64,000 nucleotides of DNA from Pseudomonas rhizosphaerae (GCF_000761155.1 NZ_CP009533.1:4395501-4459500), one strand, 5' to 3'. Positions 18,746 to 27,812 are shown, counted from the stretch's first letter. Numbers and translations are program-made. Notes: generated by a model not told the origin, from the sequence alone.

Positions 18746-18822
18746 CGGGGTATAGCGCAGTCCGGTAGCGCGCCTGCTTTGGGAGCAGGATGTCAGGAGT
18801 TCGAATCCCCTTACCCCGACCA
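18746..18822 (+). tRNA. tRNA-Pro (TGG), copy 2
   Basis: Identical over all 77 nt to the tRNA-Pro at 18490-18566, and the next five bases (TATT after CCA, shared CATATT) also match. It starts only three bases after the T-run of the upstream terminator, so it is expressed by read-through or by its own weak promoter. Confidence 0.97.
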
Positions 18823-18831
18823 TATTCGAAG

Positions 18832-18862
18832 AAAGGCGCCTATCATAGGCGCCTTTTTTTTT
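18832..18862 (+). terminator. Intrinsic terminator after the second tRNA-Pro
   Basis: GAAAGGCGCC and GGCGCCTTTTTTTTT pair around TATCATA, giving a strong stem with a nine-T tail. Confidence 0.92.
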
Positions 18863-18885
18863 GCCCCCAATTCAATACACCCCTC

Positions 18886-19085
18886 CTGTAGCAGCGGCGC
18901 AAGCCGCGTCCGACCCCACCGCGTTTTATCAAACACACCGCATCGCCAATGACGCGGCTCGCACGCCCCTGTAGCAGCGGCGCAAGCCGCGTCCGGCCCC
19001 ACCGCGTTTTATCAAACACACCGCATCGCCAATGACGCGGCTCGCACGCCCCTGTAGCAGCGGCGCAAGCCGCGTCCGGCATCAC
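18886..19085. repeat. 83-bp tandem repeat containing REP elements
   Basis: Two full units (18886-18968, 18969-19051) and a partial third (19052-19085). Each begins with CTGTAGCAGCGGCGCAAGCC, runs through a spacer with CGCGTTTTATCAAACACACC and ends in a degenerate inverted REP half. The units differ at very few positions, so the duplication is recent. There is no gene in the gap. Confidence 0.88.
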
Positions 19086-19120
19086 CGCGTCACGTCACAC
19101 GTAACGCGGCCGATCCTCCA

Positions 19121-20422
19121 TCAATGCAGCTTCAATCGCGGCTCGGTGCCACGGCCAATACGGCTGCCCAGCATCAACATACCGGTGCGGAACAGGCCAT
19201 ACAGCGCCGCCTGGTGCATCCGGTACAGCGACACGTAGAACATCCGCGCGAGCCAACCTTCCAGCATCACGCTGCCGGTCAGGTTGCCCATCAGATTACC
19301 CACCGCCGAAAAGTGCGAGAGCGAAATCAGCGAGCCGTAATCCTTGTAGGTGTACTCCGGCAGGGCCTTGCCCTCGATGCGCAGCTTCAGCGACTTGGCC
19401 AGCAACGAAGCCTGCTGGTGGGCCGCCTGAGCGCGCGGCGGTACGTTGCGATCGGTACCCGGCTGCGGGCACGCCGCGCAGTCACCGAACGCGAAAATAT
19501 CGTCGTCGCGAGTAGTCTGCAGGGTCGGACGCACCACCAACTGGTTAATACGGTTGGTTTCCAGACCATCGATCTCCTGCAGGAAACCCGGAGCCCGAAT
19601 TCCCGCCGCCCAGACCTTAAGGCTAGCTGGGATCACCTGGCCACTGCTAGTCAGCAGGCTTTCAGCGGTCACTTCGCTTACTGCGGCATTGGTCAGCACC
19701 GTCACCCCGAGTTTTTCCAGAGTCTGGTGCACCGGCTGGCCGATGCGCTCCGGCAACGCCGGCAGTACCCGCGGACCGGCTTCGATCAAGGTGATGCGCA
19801 TGTTCTCGGGTGCGATGCGGCCCAGGCCGTAAGCCGCCAGTTCCTTGGCCGCATTGTGCAGCTCGGCCGCCAGCTCGACGCCGGTAGCACCGGCACCAAC
19901 GATAGCCACGCTGATCTGCGCGCGGCTTTCATCGTGGCCGGCGTGCGCACGCAGGTAGTGGTTGAGCAACTGCTGATGGAAGCGCTCGGCCTGCTTGCGC
20001 GTGTCCAGGAACAGGCAGTGCTCGGCTGCACCCTGGGTGCCGAAGTCGTTGGTGGTGCTGCCTACGGCGATCACCAGCGTGTCGTAGCCAATGCTGCGCG
20101 CCGGTACCAGCTCAAGTCCTGTTTCCGGATCCAGGGTGGCGCTCAGCTGGATCTGCTTGGCCGCCCGGTCCAGGCCGCTCATGCGACCCAGCTGGAACTC
20201 GAAATGATTCCACTTGGCCTGGGCCACATAGTTGAGTTCATCTTCGGACGAGTTCAGCGAGCCGGCAGCCACTTCATGCAGCAGCGGTTTCCAGATATGG
20301 GTCAGGTTGGCGTCCACCAACGTGATGCTGGCCGTGCCGCGCTTGCCCAAGGTCTTGCCCAGGCTGGTGGCCAGTTCCAGGCCGCCGGCGCCGCCGCCGA
20401 CGATAACGATGCGATGTGTCAT
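19121..20422 (-). CDS. ndh: Type II NADH dehydrogenase
   Basis: 433 residues. Two Rossmann motifs are visible: FAD site near residue 8 (IVGGGAGGLELATSLG) and NAD site (VAIVGAGATGVELAAEL). FAFGDCAACPQPG and the C-terminal amphipathic, membrane-associating stretch (MFYVSLYRMHQAALYGLFR) are typical. The enzyme passes electrons from NADH to quinone without pumping protons. It stands alone on the minus strand. Confidence 0.95.
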   Translation of the reverse strand: MTHRIVIVGGGAGGLELATSLGKTLGKRGTASITLVDANLTHIWKPLLHEVAAGSLNSSEDELNYVAQAKWNHFEFQLGRMSGLDRAAKQIQLSATLDPETGLELVPARSIGYDTLVIAVGSTTNDFGTQGAAEHCLFLDTRKQAERFHQQLLNHYLRAHAGHDESRAQISVAIVGAGATGVELAAELHNAAKELAAYGLGRIAPENMRITLIEAGPRVLPALPERIGQPVHQTLEKLGVTVLTNAAVSEVTAESLLTSSGQVIPASLKVWAAGIRAPGFLQEIDGLETNRINQLVVRPTLQTTRDDDIFAFGDCAACPQPGTDRNVPPRAQAAHQQASLLAKSLKLRIEGKALPEYTYKDYGSLISLSHFSAVGNLMGNLTGSVMLEGWLARMFYVSLYRMHQAALYGLFRTGMLMLGSRIGRGTEPRLKLH

Positions 20423-20750
20423 GGAAAGCTCTCATAAGGTCAAGGAATTCGGTAGGTCTGCAAGGGGGGCGAGCGCAAGGCAGCTCATAGCTCCACACCT
20501 TGAGGTAGAGGGTTCGACAGGCCCGGCTGTGGCGTCATCCAGGCAAGGAGCGGGCGCTCGACTCGCTGCTGAAGGACGCACAGATGACCGCCGACCCATG
20601 GGGCGCGGTTCACGTGGCTGGGCATGGAACCTTGAAGAGGTAGACGTTTCAGACGCTGGCAAGGCTACAGGGTTCCTGACAGGCGGTGCGGACGATAGCG
20701 CTTTGTATCATTCGCGCCATGGATACGCCATGGCCGACAGGTCGGCACGC
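20423..20750. other. Intergenic region upstream of ndh
   Basis: 328 bp between ndh and the DUF1780 gene, both on the minus strand. It must carry the ndh promoter, but I found no convincing boxes, repeats, REP elements or supported ORF. Confidence 0.5.
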
Positions 20751-21380
20751 TCACAAACTGATACCCACATCGAAAACGATGCTGCGGCCCAAGTTGTTGC
20801 GCAGAAAATCCGGTGCATCCGGATGCGCGAACAACACCCGCGCGAAGGTCGGGCCAACCAACGATAGCGAGCGCCAGCCCTGACGTAAAAATTCAGTCGG
20901 TGGCGGAAAGTGGCTGTTCAAGTCCAGGGTTTCGCGCTTGAGGCTGGCGAAGGCGATGATGTCCAGCTCGCCCAGGTCCAGGCCGCGCTCGCGATAGTTG
21001 TGGGCTTTCTTGCGCAAGGTGGGTGCTAACCGCTGCAGCAACTCGGGCGCCCGGATGCGCTTGGGGCGTGCCTCGCGGCGTACCAGTTGGCTGAGCGAGA
21101 AGGCGCTGCGGCGGCGTTGCAACTCTTCGCGCCATTCATCATTGAGCCGGCGACCTTCATCGAGCACGAAAAACACCTCGAAACTGGCTTCACGAAACAG
21201 CACGTCCGGGGGCTCCTGGCCAGCAGGGGTGAACTCGTCGTCGCGGTAGGTGATGTTCAGGCCCTGCAAAAGACGCTCGCACACCCAACGCTCGCGCTCC
21301 CATTTGCGCGCATTGGAAAGAAAGGCGTTGGCCTGCTCGGCCTGGCTGGTGAGCAAACGCAGGTAGTCGGAGTCATCCAT
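20751..21380 (-). CDS. DUF1780 family protein
   Basis: 209 residues with the sequence features of the Pseudomonas DUF1780 family (MDDSDYLRLLTSQAEQANAF, WERERWVCERLLQGL, FEVFFVLDEGRRLNDEW). The family is annotated as a putative endonuclease on structural grounds; no activity is established to my knowledge. No signal peptide or membrane segment; basic C-terminal half. It is divergent from the DUF3830 gene and conserved beside ndh in the P. putida group. Confidence 0.75.
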   Translation of the reverse strand: MDDSDYLRLLTSQAEQANAFLSNARKWERERWVCERLLQGLNITYRDDEFTPAGQEPPDVLFREASFEVFFVLDEGRRLNDEWREELQRRRSAFSLSQLVRREARPKRIRAPELLQRLAPTLRKKAHNYRERGLDLGELDIIAFASLKRETLDLNSHFPPPTEFLRQGWRSLSLVGPTFARVLFAHPDAPDFLRNNLGRSIVFDVGISL

Positions 21381-21480
21381 GGCCCTAGCTTAGCCCGCCT
21401 GTGCGACGAAAAGAATAATGGCCAGCGCTTCAAAATCGCCCGGCAATGGGTAAGGATGGGATTTTTCCAGGAGCTGCACC

Positions 21481-21906
21481 ATGCCCAGCATCAAGATCAC
21501 CTCCGGCGGCTATGAATTCTTGGCCGAAACCCATCCTGACGCACCGCAGACGGTGGAAGCGTTTCTCAAGCTGTTGCCTTATCGACAGAAGATCATCCAC
21601 GTGCGCTGGAGCGGCGAGGCATGCTGGGTGCCGTTGGGCGAGTTTCAGTTGCTGCGCGACGATGCGCCGGTCGGGTTCGAAAACCACACCAGCCACCCAT
21701 CGGTAGGGGACGTGCTGTTTTATCCGGGGCCGTACAGCGAGACGGAAATCCTGCTGGCCTACGGGTCGTGCTGCTTCGCCAGCAAGATGGGGCAATTGGC
21801 GGGCAATCACTTCCTCACCGTCGTGCAGGGCAAGGAAAACCTACGCGCCCTGGGCGTGAAAACCCTGTGGGAGGGCGCGCAGGAAGTGTTGTTCGAATTG
21901 GCATGA
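21481..21906 (+). CDS. DUF3830 family (cyclophilin-like) protein
   Basis: 141 residues resembling the DUF3830 family, small cyclophilin-like beta-barrels of unknown function. Visible features: TVEAFLKLLPYRQKIIHVRW, WSGEACWVPLG and DVLFYPGPYSETEILLAYG. There is no export signal. The GAGCTGCACC before the ATG gives a modest ribosome binding site. It is a single-gene unit followed by a REP array. Confidence 0.7.
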   Translation: MPSIKITSGGYEFLAETHPDAPQTVEAFLKLLPYRQKIIHVRWSGEACWVPLGEFQLLRDDAPVGFENHTSHPSVGDVLFYPGPYSETEILLAYGSCCFASKMGQLAGNHFLTVVQGKENLRALGVKTLWEGAQEVLFELA

Positions 21907-21928
21907 CCGCAACTGCGCGGTAGGGCCT

Positions 21929-22230
21929 GACGCGGCTCGCGCCGCTGCTACAGAGTCCGCTTGCGCGGTGCGCCCGGACGCGGCTTGCGCCGCTGCTACA
22001 GGCTCCGCCTGCGTGGTGTGCCCGGACGCGGCTCGCGCCGCTGCTACAGAGTCCGCTTGCGCGGTGCGCCCGGACGCGGCTTGCGCCGCTGCTACAGACT
22101 TCACCTGCGCGGGTGTGGCCGGACGCGGCTTGCGCCGCTGCTACAAGCTCCGCCTGCGTGGTGCGCCTGGATGCGGCTCGCGCCGCTGCTACAGACCCCG
22201 CCTCTGTAGCAGCGGCGCGAGCCGCGTCGG
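21929..22230. repeat. Head-to-tail REP array, 48-bp period
   Basis: Six same-orientation REP cores GACGCGGCTYGCGCCGCTGC begin at 21929, 21977, 22025, 22073, 22122 and 22170, a 48-49 bp period. An opposite copy at about 22203-22230 closes the array. Units 1-2 are almost identical to units 3-4, so a 96-bp block was duplicated as a whole. The ORFs that cross the array reflect its composition and are not genes. Confidence 0.9.
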
Positions 22231-22293
22231 CGGTAAACGCGATGTCCCAGACTGCACCAAACACAAACCGCGATCCGCGTTCAACAAACCGCC

Positions 22294-22497
22294 TCAATGC
22301 CCGCGCGGTGGCAAATCCTCACTGAACAACTCATCCTCGGCATCCGGACTCACCGGAATCTTGTGCTCCTCGGCAGCCCACGCCCCCAAATCAATCAGCT
22401 TGCAACGGTCAGAACAAAACGGCCTGTTCGCATTCGCTGCCGTCCATTCCACCGGCGCCCCGCAAGTTGGGCAATCAACGGTCAAGGGTTGGCTCAT
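22294..22497 (-). CDS. yacG: DNA gyrase inhibitor YacG (zinc protein)
   Basis: 67 residues with the four-cysteine zinc site [10 protein letters not shown]...[12 protein letters not shown] and the acidic tail typical of YacG. In E. coli YacG binds GyrB and blocks DNA binding by gyrase. It overlaps coaE by four bases and is last in the pilB-pilC-pilD-coaE-yacG run. Confidence 0.93.
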   Translation of the reverse strand: MSQPLTVDCPTCGAPVEWTAANANRPFCSDRCKLIDLGAWAAEEHKIPVSPDAEDELFSEDLPPRGH

Positions 22498-23117
22498 TCT
22501 CGGCCTCCACGCAAAGTCAGATAAAAAGTATGCAGCCGCTCGACTTCCGAGTGCAGCCAGGCCAGGTCGCGGTCGTTGACCAGCACATCGTCCGCCAGCG
22601 CCAGCCGCTGCTCGCGGCTCGCCTGAGCCTTCAGAATCGCCTGAACCTGCTCAGGCGTGGTGTGATCGCGCAGCAAGGTCCGTACGACCCGCACCGCTTC
22701 CGGGGCATCCACCACCAGCAGGCGCTGAGTGATACGGTACTGCCCGGACTCGACCATCAGCGGCGACACGAATACCGCATAGGGCGAAGTCGCCGATGCC
22801 AGCGAGCGGGCGATTTCCTCGGCGATCAGCGGATGCAGCAACGCCTCGACCCAACGACGTTCCTGCGCATCCTCGAAGATAACCTTGCGCAGCGCCCCGC
22901 GATCCAGGCTGCCATCGGCCTGCAACAGCGCCGCGCCATAGCGCTCGGCCAGCGCCGCCAACGCCGGACGCCCCGGCTCCACCACCCAGCGCGAGGCCTG
23001 GTCGGCGTCCACCACGTGCACGCCCAACTCGGCAAAGCGCTGCGCTGCGGCGCTCTTGCCGCTGGCAATGCCACCGGTCAGGCCCAGCACCCAAGGTTTA
23101 TCCACAGCTGTTGTCAT
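22494..23117 (-). CDS. coaE: Dephospho-CoA kinase
   Basis: 207 residues. P-loop [11 protein letters not shown] at residues 13-23, then VVDADQASR and the LID region [12 protein letters not shown]. It performs the last step of coenzyme A synthesis. It overlaps pilD upstream and yacG downstream by four bases each, the usual arrangement in pseudomonads. Confidence 0.96.
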   Translation of the reverse strand: MTTAVDKPWVLGLTGGIASGKSAAAQRFAELGVHVVDADQASRWVVEPGRPALAALAERYGAALLQADGSLDRGALRKVIFEDAQERRWVEALLHPLIAEEIARSLASATSPYAVFVSPLMVESGQYRITQRLLVVDAPEAVRVVRTLLRDHTTPEQVQAILKAQASREQRLALADDVLVNDRDLAWLHSEVERLHTFYLTLRGGRE

Positions 23118-23983
23118 CGGAACCCGGCAAACTGCATGTATGAAGTGGTTATTTGATCACCCCACAGCAATGCAATCCACCCCGCGATGGCCAGATAAGG
23201 CCCGAACGGGATCGGGGTACTGGTTTGCGCGTTGCGCATCCGCAACATCAACACCCCCAGCACCGCCCCCACCAGCGACGACAACAGAATGGTCAGCGGC
23301 AGAATCTGCCAGCCACCCCAGGCCCCCAGCATGGCCAGCAACTTGAAATCGCCGTAGCCCATGCCTTCCTTGCCGGTGATCAACTTGAACACCCAATACA
23401 CCAGCCATAAGCTGAGATACCCAGCCACCGCGCCCCACAGCGCGTCATACAGGTTGGTGAACAACCCCTGGCCATTGACGATCAACCCCAGCCACAACAG
23501 CGGCAGCACCAGCACATCCGGCAGCAACTGATGATCGGCATCAATCAGACTCATCGCCAGCAGCCCCCAGGTCAGCACCAGAAACGCCGCCGCCTCCCAG
23601 CCCAGGCCGAAGTGATACACCACGAACGCACTGAGAATGCCCGTGGCCAACTCGACCAGCGGATAACGCAAGCTGATCTTCGCCCGGCAATTGGCACACT
23701 TGCCCCCCAGCATCAGGTAACTCACCACTGGAATGTTCTCCCACGCGCGGATCTTGTGCGCGCAGTGCGGGCATTCAGAGTGGGGGAGCAGCAAGTTGTA
23801 GGTAGCGCCCTTGGGCTCGGACGGCAAGCCGAGCATCTCCCGGGACTGCGTGGTCCAGTCGCGGTCGAGCATGATGGGAAGGCGGTGGATGAGGACGTTG
23901 AGGAAGCTGCCGATGATGAGGCCCAGGAGGAGGGCACAGGCCATCAGGGCCAGCGGGCTGGCCAGGAATTCAATTAGGAGCAT
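23114..23983 (-). CDS. pilD: Prepilin peptidase / N-methyltransferase PilD
   Basis: 289 residues from ATG 23983. The N-terminal methylase-associated domain carries two CxxC pairs (CPHC, CANC). The membrane-embedded protease domain carries the two catalytic aspartates in [11 protein letters not shown] and [16 protein letters not shown]. It cuts prepilins after the leader glycine and methylates the new N-terminus; its substrates here are PilA, PilE, FimT, FimU, PilV, PilW and PilX, and elsewhere type II secretion pseudopilins. It starts one base after the pilC stop. Confidence 0.96.
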   Translation of the reverse strand: MLLIEFLASPLALMACALLLGLIIGSFLNVLIHRLPIMLDRDWTTQSREMLGLPSEPKGATYNLLLPHSECPHCAHKIRAWENIPVVSYLMLGGKCANCRAKISLRYPLVELATGILSAFVVYHFGLGWEAAAFLVLTWGLLAMSLIDADHQLLPDVLVLPLLWLGLIVNGQGLFTNLYDALWGAVAGYLSLWLVYWVFKLITGKEGMGYGDFKLLAMLGAWGGWQILPLTILLSSLVGAVLGVLMLRMRNAQTSTPIPFGPYLAIAGWIALLWGDQITTSYMQFAGFR

Positions 23984-23984
23984 G

Positions 23985-25199
23985 TTAGACGACGGAGCCG
24001 AGTTGGAAGATGGGAAGGTACATCGCAATAACCAGGCCACCGACCACTACGCCCAGTACGGCCATGATCATGGGTTCCATGAGGCTGGTAAGGCTGTCGA
24101 CCATGTTGTCGACCTCGGCTTCGTAAATGGTCGCTACGCGGTCGAGCATGTCGTCCAACGCGCCAGATTCTTCGCCGATGGCGGTCATTTGAATGGCGAG
24201 GGTGGGGAAGACGCCCGTCGAGCGCATGGAAAAGTTGAGCTGCATGCCGGTGGAAACGTCGGCTTTGATGCGGTTTACGGCGTTTTTAAAGACGACGTTG
24301 CCGGTAGCGCCTGACACCGAATCCAACGCATCCACCAGTGGCACGCCGGCCGCGAATGTGGTGGAAAGCGTGCGTGCGTAACGAGCCACGGCCGACTTGT
24401 ACAGAATAGCGCCTACGATCGGCACTTTGAGCAACCCGCGATCTACAGTGTCACGCAGTTTGGGACTGCGTTTCATGGCATGCTTGAAACCGAAAAACAA
24501 ACCAACGAACCCTGCCAGCAGCAGTAGGTACCATTCCTGAACCATGTCGGACATACCCATCACCATCAAAGTAAACGCTGGAAGTTCTGCCCCGAAGCCT
24601 TCGAAGATTGATTTGAACTGCGGCACTACCTTGATCAACAGGATTCCGGAAACAATGATGGCAACAACTACTACAGCGATGGGGTAGGTCATCGCTTTCT
24701 TGATCTTGGCTTTGAGCTGCTCGGTCTTTTCTTTGTAAGTAGCCACGCGATCCAGCAAGGTTTCCAAGGCACCAGCCTGCTCACCGGCATCCACGAGGTT
24801 GCAGTAGAGATCGTCGAAGTATTCCGGCTTCTTGCGCAGTGACGAGGCGAAGCTGTTACCTGCGGCAACTTCCTGCTTGATCTCGTCCACGAGCTTACGC
24901 ATATTAGGGTTATCGACACCTTCGGAAATGATGTCGAACGACTGCAATAATGGCACACCAGCACGCATCATGGTCGACATCTGCCGAGTGAACAGAGCAA
25001 TGTCGGCAGGCTTGATCCGTTTGCCTTTTCGGAATAGCGAGGTGCCCTTCTTCTTGACCTTGCCTGGGCTTATCCCCTGCTTGCGCAACTGCGCCTTGAT
25101 CAACGCTGGATTATGGCCGCTCAGCTCCCCCGACATCTTGGTGCCTTTGCGGTCTATCCCTTCCCAGGCATAAACGTTGACCTTTGGTTTGACCGCCAT
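23985..25199 (-). CDS. pilC: Type IV pilus inner membrane platform protein PilC
   Basis: 404 residues with two T2SSF domains, each preceding membrane helices (FTRQMSTMMRAGVPLLQSFD and RYARTLSTTFAAGVPLVDAL are the paired signatures). It couples the PilB motor to pilin assembly in the inner membrane. It starts three bases after pilB and is followed at once by pilD. Confidence 0.96.
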   Translation of the reverse strand: MAVKPKVNVYAWEGIDRKGTKMSGELSGHNPALIKAQLRKQGISPGKVKKKGTSLFRKGKRIKPADIALFTRQMSTMMRAGVPLLQSFDIISEGVDNPNMRKLVDEIKQEVAAGNSFASSLRKKPEYFDDLYCNLVDAGEQAGALETLLDRVATYKEKTEQLKAKIKKAMTYPIAVVVVAIIVSGILLIKVVPQFKSIFEGFGAELPAFTLMVMGMSDMVQEWYLLLLAGFVGLFFGFKHAMKRSPKLRDTVDRGLLKVPIVGAILYKSAVARYARTLSTTFAAGVPLVDALDSVSGATGNVVFKNAVNRIKADVSTGMQLNFSMRSTGVFPTLAIQMTAIGEESGALDDMLDRVATIYEAEVDNMVDSLTSLMEPMIMAVLGVVVGGLVIAMYLPIFQLGSVV

Positions 25200-25202
25200 T
25201 GC

Positions 25203-26903
25203 TTAATCCTTGGTGACTCGGTTGACTTCGGCAAGGCTGGTGACCCCTTGCATAACCTTGACCAGACCTGACGCTCGCAAATCGCTGAAACCTTCCTTAC
25301 GCATCTGTGCTGCGATCTCGATAGCGTTGCTGGCTTCCATGATCATGCGCTGCAATTCTTTGGTGACTTTCACCACTTCATAGATGCCCTGCCGACCGCG
25401 ATAGCCGCCGTTGCACTGCTCGCATCCCACGGGTTCGTAGATCTTGAAGGTCCCTATCAGCTCCGGGGCGAAACCTTCCTCGATCTGTGCGTCGCGCGGA
25501 ATGTCCGCTTCCTTGCGGCAATGCGGACACAATTTTCTCGCAAGCCGCTGCGCAATGATCAGGCTGACGGATGTTGCAATATTGAAGCCAGCCACGCCCA
25601 TGTTCTGCAAACGAGTGAGCGTTTCTGCTGCGCTGTTAGTGTGAAGGGTAGAAAGCACGAGGTGACCGGTCTGTGCGGCCTTGATCGCGATCTCGGCCGT
25701 TTCCAGGTCACGGATCTCACCGACCATGATCACGTCGGGATCCTGACGCAGGAACGAACGTAGCGCTTGGGCGAAGTCCAATCCTTGCTTGTTATTGACG
25801 TTGACCTGGTTGATACCCTCCATGTTGATTTCCACGGGGTCCTCGGCCGTCGAGATGTTGATGTCCACAGTGTTAAGAATGTTGATCCCGGTGTAAAGCG
25901 ACACAGTTTTACCCGAACCTGTCGGGCCGGTAACCAGAATCATCCCCTGCGGTTGCTTCAACGCCTGAAGGTAAAGCTCTTTTTGATGAGGCTCATAACC
26001 CAGCGCATCGATACCCATCTGCGCACTCGACGGGTCGAGAATACGCATCACGATCTTCTCGCCCCACAGTGTCGGGAGCGTGTTTACCCGGAAGTCGATG
26101 GCCTTGCTCTTCGAGATGCGCATCTTGATCCGGCCGTCCTGTGGTTTGCGACGTTCGGAGATGTCGAGGCTGGCCATGACTTTGAGACGTGCCGCAATGC
26201 GGCCTGCCAGATTGATCGGCGGACGCGCGATTTCGCGGAGCATGCCGTCAGTCCGGAACCGGACGCGATAGGCTTTCTCATAGGGTTCGAAGTGCAGGTC
26301 AGACGAACCGCCGCGGATGGCATCGAGCAACATCTTGTTGACGAAGCGCACGACGGGAGCGTCGTCGGCGTCCTGGCCGCCGATGGAGTCGTTTTTATTA
26401 TCGTCAACGGTTTCAACATCCAGACCGTCCAGGTCGACATCACTGAGCTCTTCAAGGCCCGTGGTACCGCTCTCGAAAAACTTCTCGATGGCGTCGGTCA
26501 GTTTGTCGTCTTCAACGAGAATGGCTTCGGCTGTCAGGCCAGTGTTGAACTGGATGTCAGTGATGGCCTGATGGTTGGTTGGATCCGAAATGCCTACGAA
26601 CAGTTTATTGCCACGTCGCCAAAGTGGCAGGGCATGATGCTGGCGAACCAGCTTCTCACTCACCAACCCTCGAGGCTGAGCTTCACGATCAACTGCCGCC
26701 AGATCCAGAAAGGACACACCGAACTGATCGGCCGCAATTTCTGCAATGTCGCGGCTTTTAGCTAGCTTGTTGTGTACCAGGTAGTGAACAAGAGGGACGC
26801 GGCTACGCTGAGCCTGCTGATAGGCCTGCTGTGCAGCCTTGTCGGTCAGGAGTTCAGCGACGACCAATTGCTTGGCCAAGCCGGTGAGGACGATATCGTT
26901 CAT
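25203..26903 (-). CDS. pilB: Type IV pilus assembly ATPase PilB
   Basis: 566 residues from ATG 26903 (MNDIVLTGLAKQL), the usual family start; the frame is open to 26987. N-terminal MshEN-type domain, then the GspE ATPase core with Walker A GPTGSGKTVSLYTG, Asp box (ISTAEDPVEINM), Walker B (DPDVIMVGEIRD), His box (TGHLVLSTLHTN) and the four-cysteine zinc site (CPHC...CEQC). It powers pilus extension. Divergent from pilA. Confidence 0.96.
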   Translation of the reverse strand: MNDIVLTGLAKQLVVAELLTDKAAQQAYQQAQRSRVPLVHYLVHNKLAKSRDIAEIAADQFGVSFLDLAAVDREAQPRGLVSEKLVRQHHALPLWRRGNKLFVGISDPTNHQAITDIQFNTGLTAEAILVEDDKLTDAIEKFFESGTTGLEELSDVDLDGLDVETVDDNKNDSIGGQDADDAPVVRFVNKMLLDAIRGGSSDLHFEPYEKAYRVRFRTDGMLREIARPPINLAGRIAARLKVMASLDISERRKPQDGRIKMRISKSKAIDFRVNTLPTLWGEKIVMRILDPSSAQMGIDALGYEPHQKELYLQALKQPQGMILVTGPTGSGKTVSLYTGINILNTVDINISTAEDPVEINMEGINQVNVNNKQGLDFAQALRSFLRQDPDVIMVGEIRDLETAEIAIKAAQTGHLVLSTLHTNSAAETLTRLQNMGVAGFNIATSVSLIIAQRLARKLCPHCRKEADIPRDAQIEEGFAPELIGTFKIYEPVGCEQCNGGYRGRQGIYEVVKVTKELQRMIMEASNAIEIAAQMRKEGFSDLRASGLVKVMQGVTSLAEVNRVTKD

Positions 26904-27083
26904 GGGGGCACCGAGTACGGACAATCCGTGGTTTATAGCGTAGTCGAGCGATGGTGCCAAATTTGGTGTAATGGCCTTACTTGTCAAGTGGTGAGTAGAC
27001 GGTGTAATCGCGGGGTAATGCTCTTCTATGTAAACCCCTACGGCCTATAGGTTTCAAAAACAGATTGATCTAGGAAAGGAGAG

Positions 27084-27098
27084 TGACAAAAATTGTCA
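27084..27098 (+). promoter_or_regulatory. Candidate PilR-binding palindrome
   Basis: TGACAAAAATTGTCA is a perfect inverted repeat (TGACAA/TTGTCA, 3-nt centre). PilR sites in P. aeruginosa contain TGTC half-sites, and this one lies 73 bp upstream of the sigma-54 box, a distance normal for an enhancer. Another TTGTCG lies at about 27126. Inferred from sequence only. The remainder of the AT-rich 26904-27263 gap shows no gene. Confidence 0.55.
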
Positions 27099-27170
27099 GA
27101 ATGGGCCTTTTGGTGGTTCAAATGATTGTCGCATTACATCTTCCCATTAGTAGTTTGTGGGCTGTGGAGT

Positions 27171-27186
27171 TGGCACGGTTGATGCT
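27171..27186 (+). promoter_or_regulatory. Sigma-54 (-24/-12) promoter of pilA
   Basis: TGGCAC-N5-ATGCT at 27171-27186 matches the consensus TGGCAC-N5-TTGCW with one change (A for the first T of the -12 box). It lies 78 nt before the pilA ATG. Control of pilA by PilS/PilR through sigma-54 is established in P. aeruginosa. Confidence 0.8.
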
Positions 27187-27263
27187 TGATATGTTTCAAT
27201 GCAATACGACAAGTCATGATGATCGTTTTTGCACCATCTAATTTCGCTCTGTGAGGACGGACC

Positions 27264-27662
27264 ATGGCCAAGCTTCAAAAAGGTTTCACTTTGATTGAGT
27301 TGATGATTGTGGTTGCAATCATCGGTATTCTTGCTGCTGTCGCATTGCCAGCGTACAAGAATTATACAGCTCGAGCAGAAATCGCCAACGCTTCTGCAAC
27401 GGGCGACGGACAAAAGAGCAAGGTTGCTATCAACCACAGTGCAGGAAAGACTGGTACTGCCCTTTGCGATGATGTGAGCTCAAACTCTGTAACATGCGCT
27501 TCTGGTGTCTTAACTATCAACTACAAGACTACCACGACCGTAGTAATGACGCCGACTTTGACCGATGCGGATATTACTTGGGTCTGTAAGGTGACTGTTA
27601 CTCCTGTTACCGATTATGTTAATCGGGCTTGCAACAATCTGAGCGGTGCTGCGTTGCAGTAA
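27264..27662 (+). CDS. pilA: Major type IV pilin PilA
   Basis: 132-residue prepilin. Leader MAKLQKG, then [32 protein letters not shown] with Glu5. Two pairs of cysteines are visible: [11 protein letters not shown] and C-terminal [16 protein letters not shown], the second being the D-region disulfide loop of group-A-like pilins. GAGGACGG precedes the ATG. The gene and its surroundings are clearly AT-richer than the rest of the window. It lies divergent from pilB and next to tRNA-Thr, as in P. aeruginosa, where this site exchanges pilin alleles. Confidence 0.95.
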   Translation: MAKLQKGFTLIELMIVVAIIGILAAVALPAYKNYTARAEIANASATGDGQKSKVAINHSAGKTGTALCDDVSSNSVTCASGVLTINYKTTTTVVMTPTLTDADITWVCKVTVTPVTDYVNRACNNLSGAALQ

Positions 27663-27678
27663 TTACCGTTGCAATCAT

Positions 27679-27710
27679 GCACTAGCAAGTGTGTAAGATA
27701 CTGCTAGTGC
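27679..27710 (+). terminator. Hairpin after pilA
   Basis: GCACTAGCA and TGCTAGTGC form a perfect 9-bp stem around a 14-nt loop, 17 nt after the pilA stop. No T-run follows directly, so it may be a weak terminator or an mRNA-stabilising structure. Confidence 0.65.
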
Positions 27711-27736
27711 GTGACTGCATTTATCTTTAAAGAAAC

Positions 27737-27812
27737 GCCGGTGTAGCTCAGTCGGTAGAGCAGCGCACTCGTAACGCGAAGGTCGTAGGTTCGATTCCTA
27801 TCTCCGGCACCA
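27737..27812 (+). tRNA. tRNA-Thr (CGT)
   Basis: 76 nt; acceptor GCCGGTG pairs with the 3-prime TCTCCGGC end allowing a wobble, anticodon CGT in the loop CTCGTAA, T-loop GGTTCGATTCC, encoded CCA. It sits just after pilA, the arrangement also seen in P. aeruginosa. Confidence 0.97.

Noticed and set aside
21815..22579. Long ORFs on both strands through the 21.9-22.2 kb region (160 and 203 codons)
   Set aside because: They run through the REP array; their products are repeats such as CAAATG/SSGASRV and end in the middle of yacG. They reflect repeat composition.
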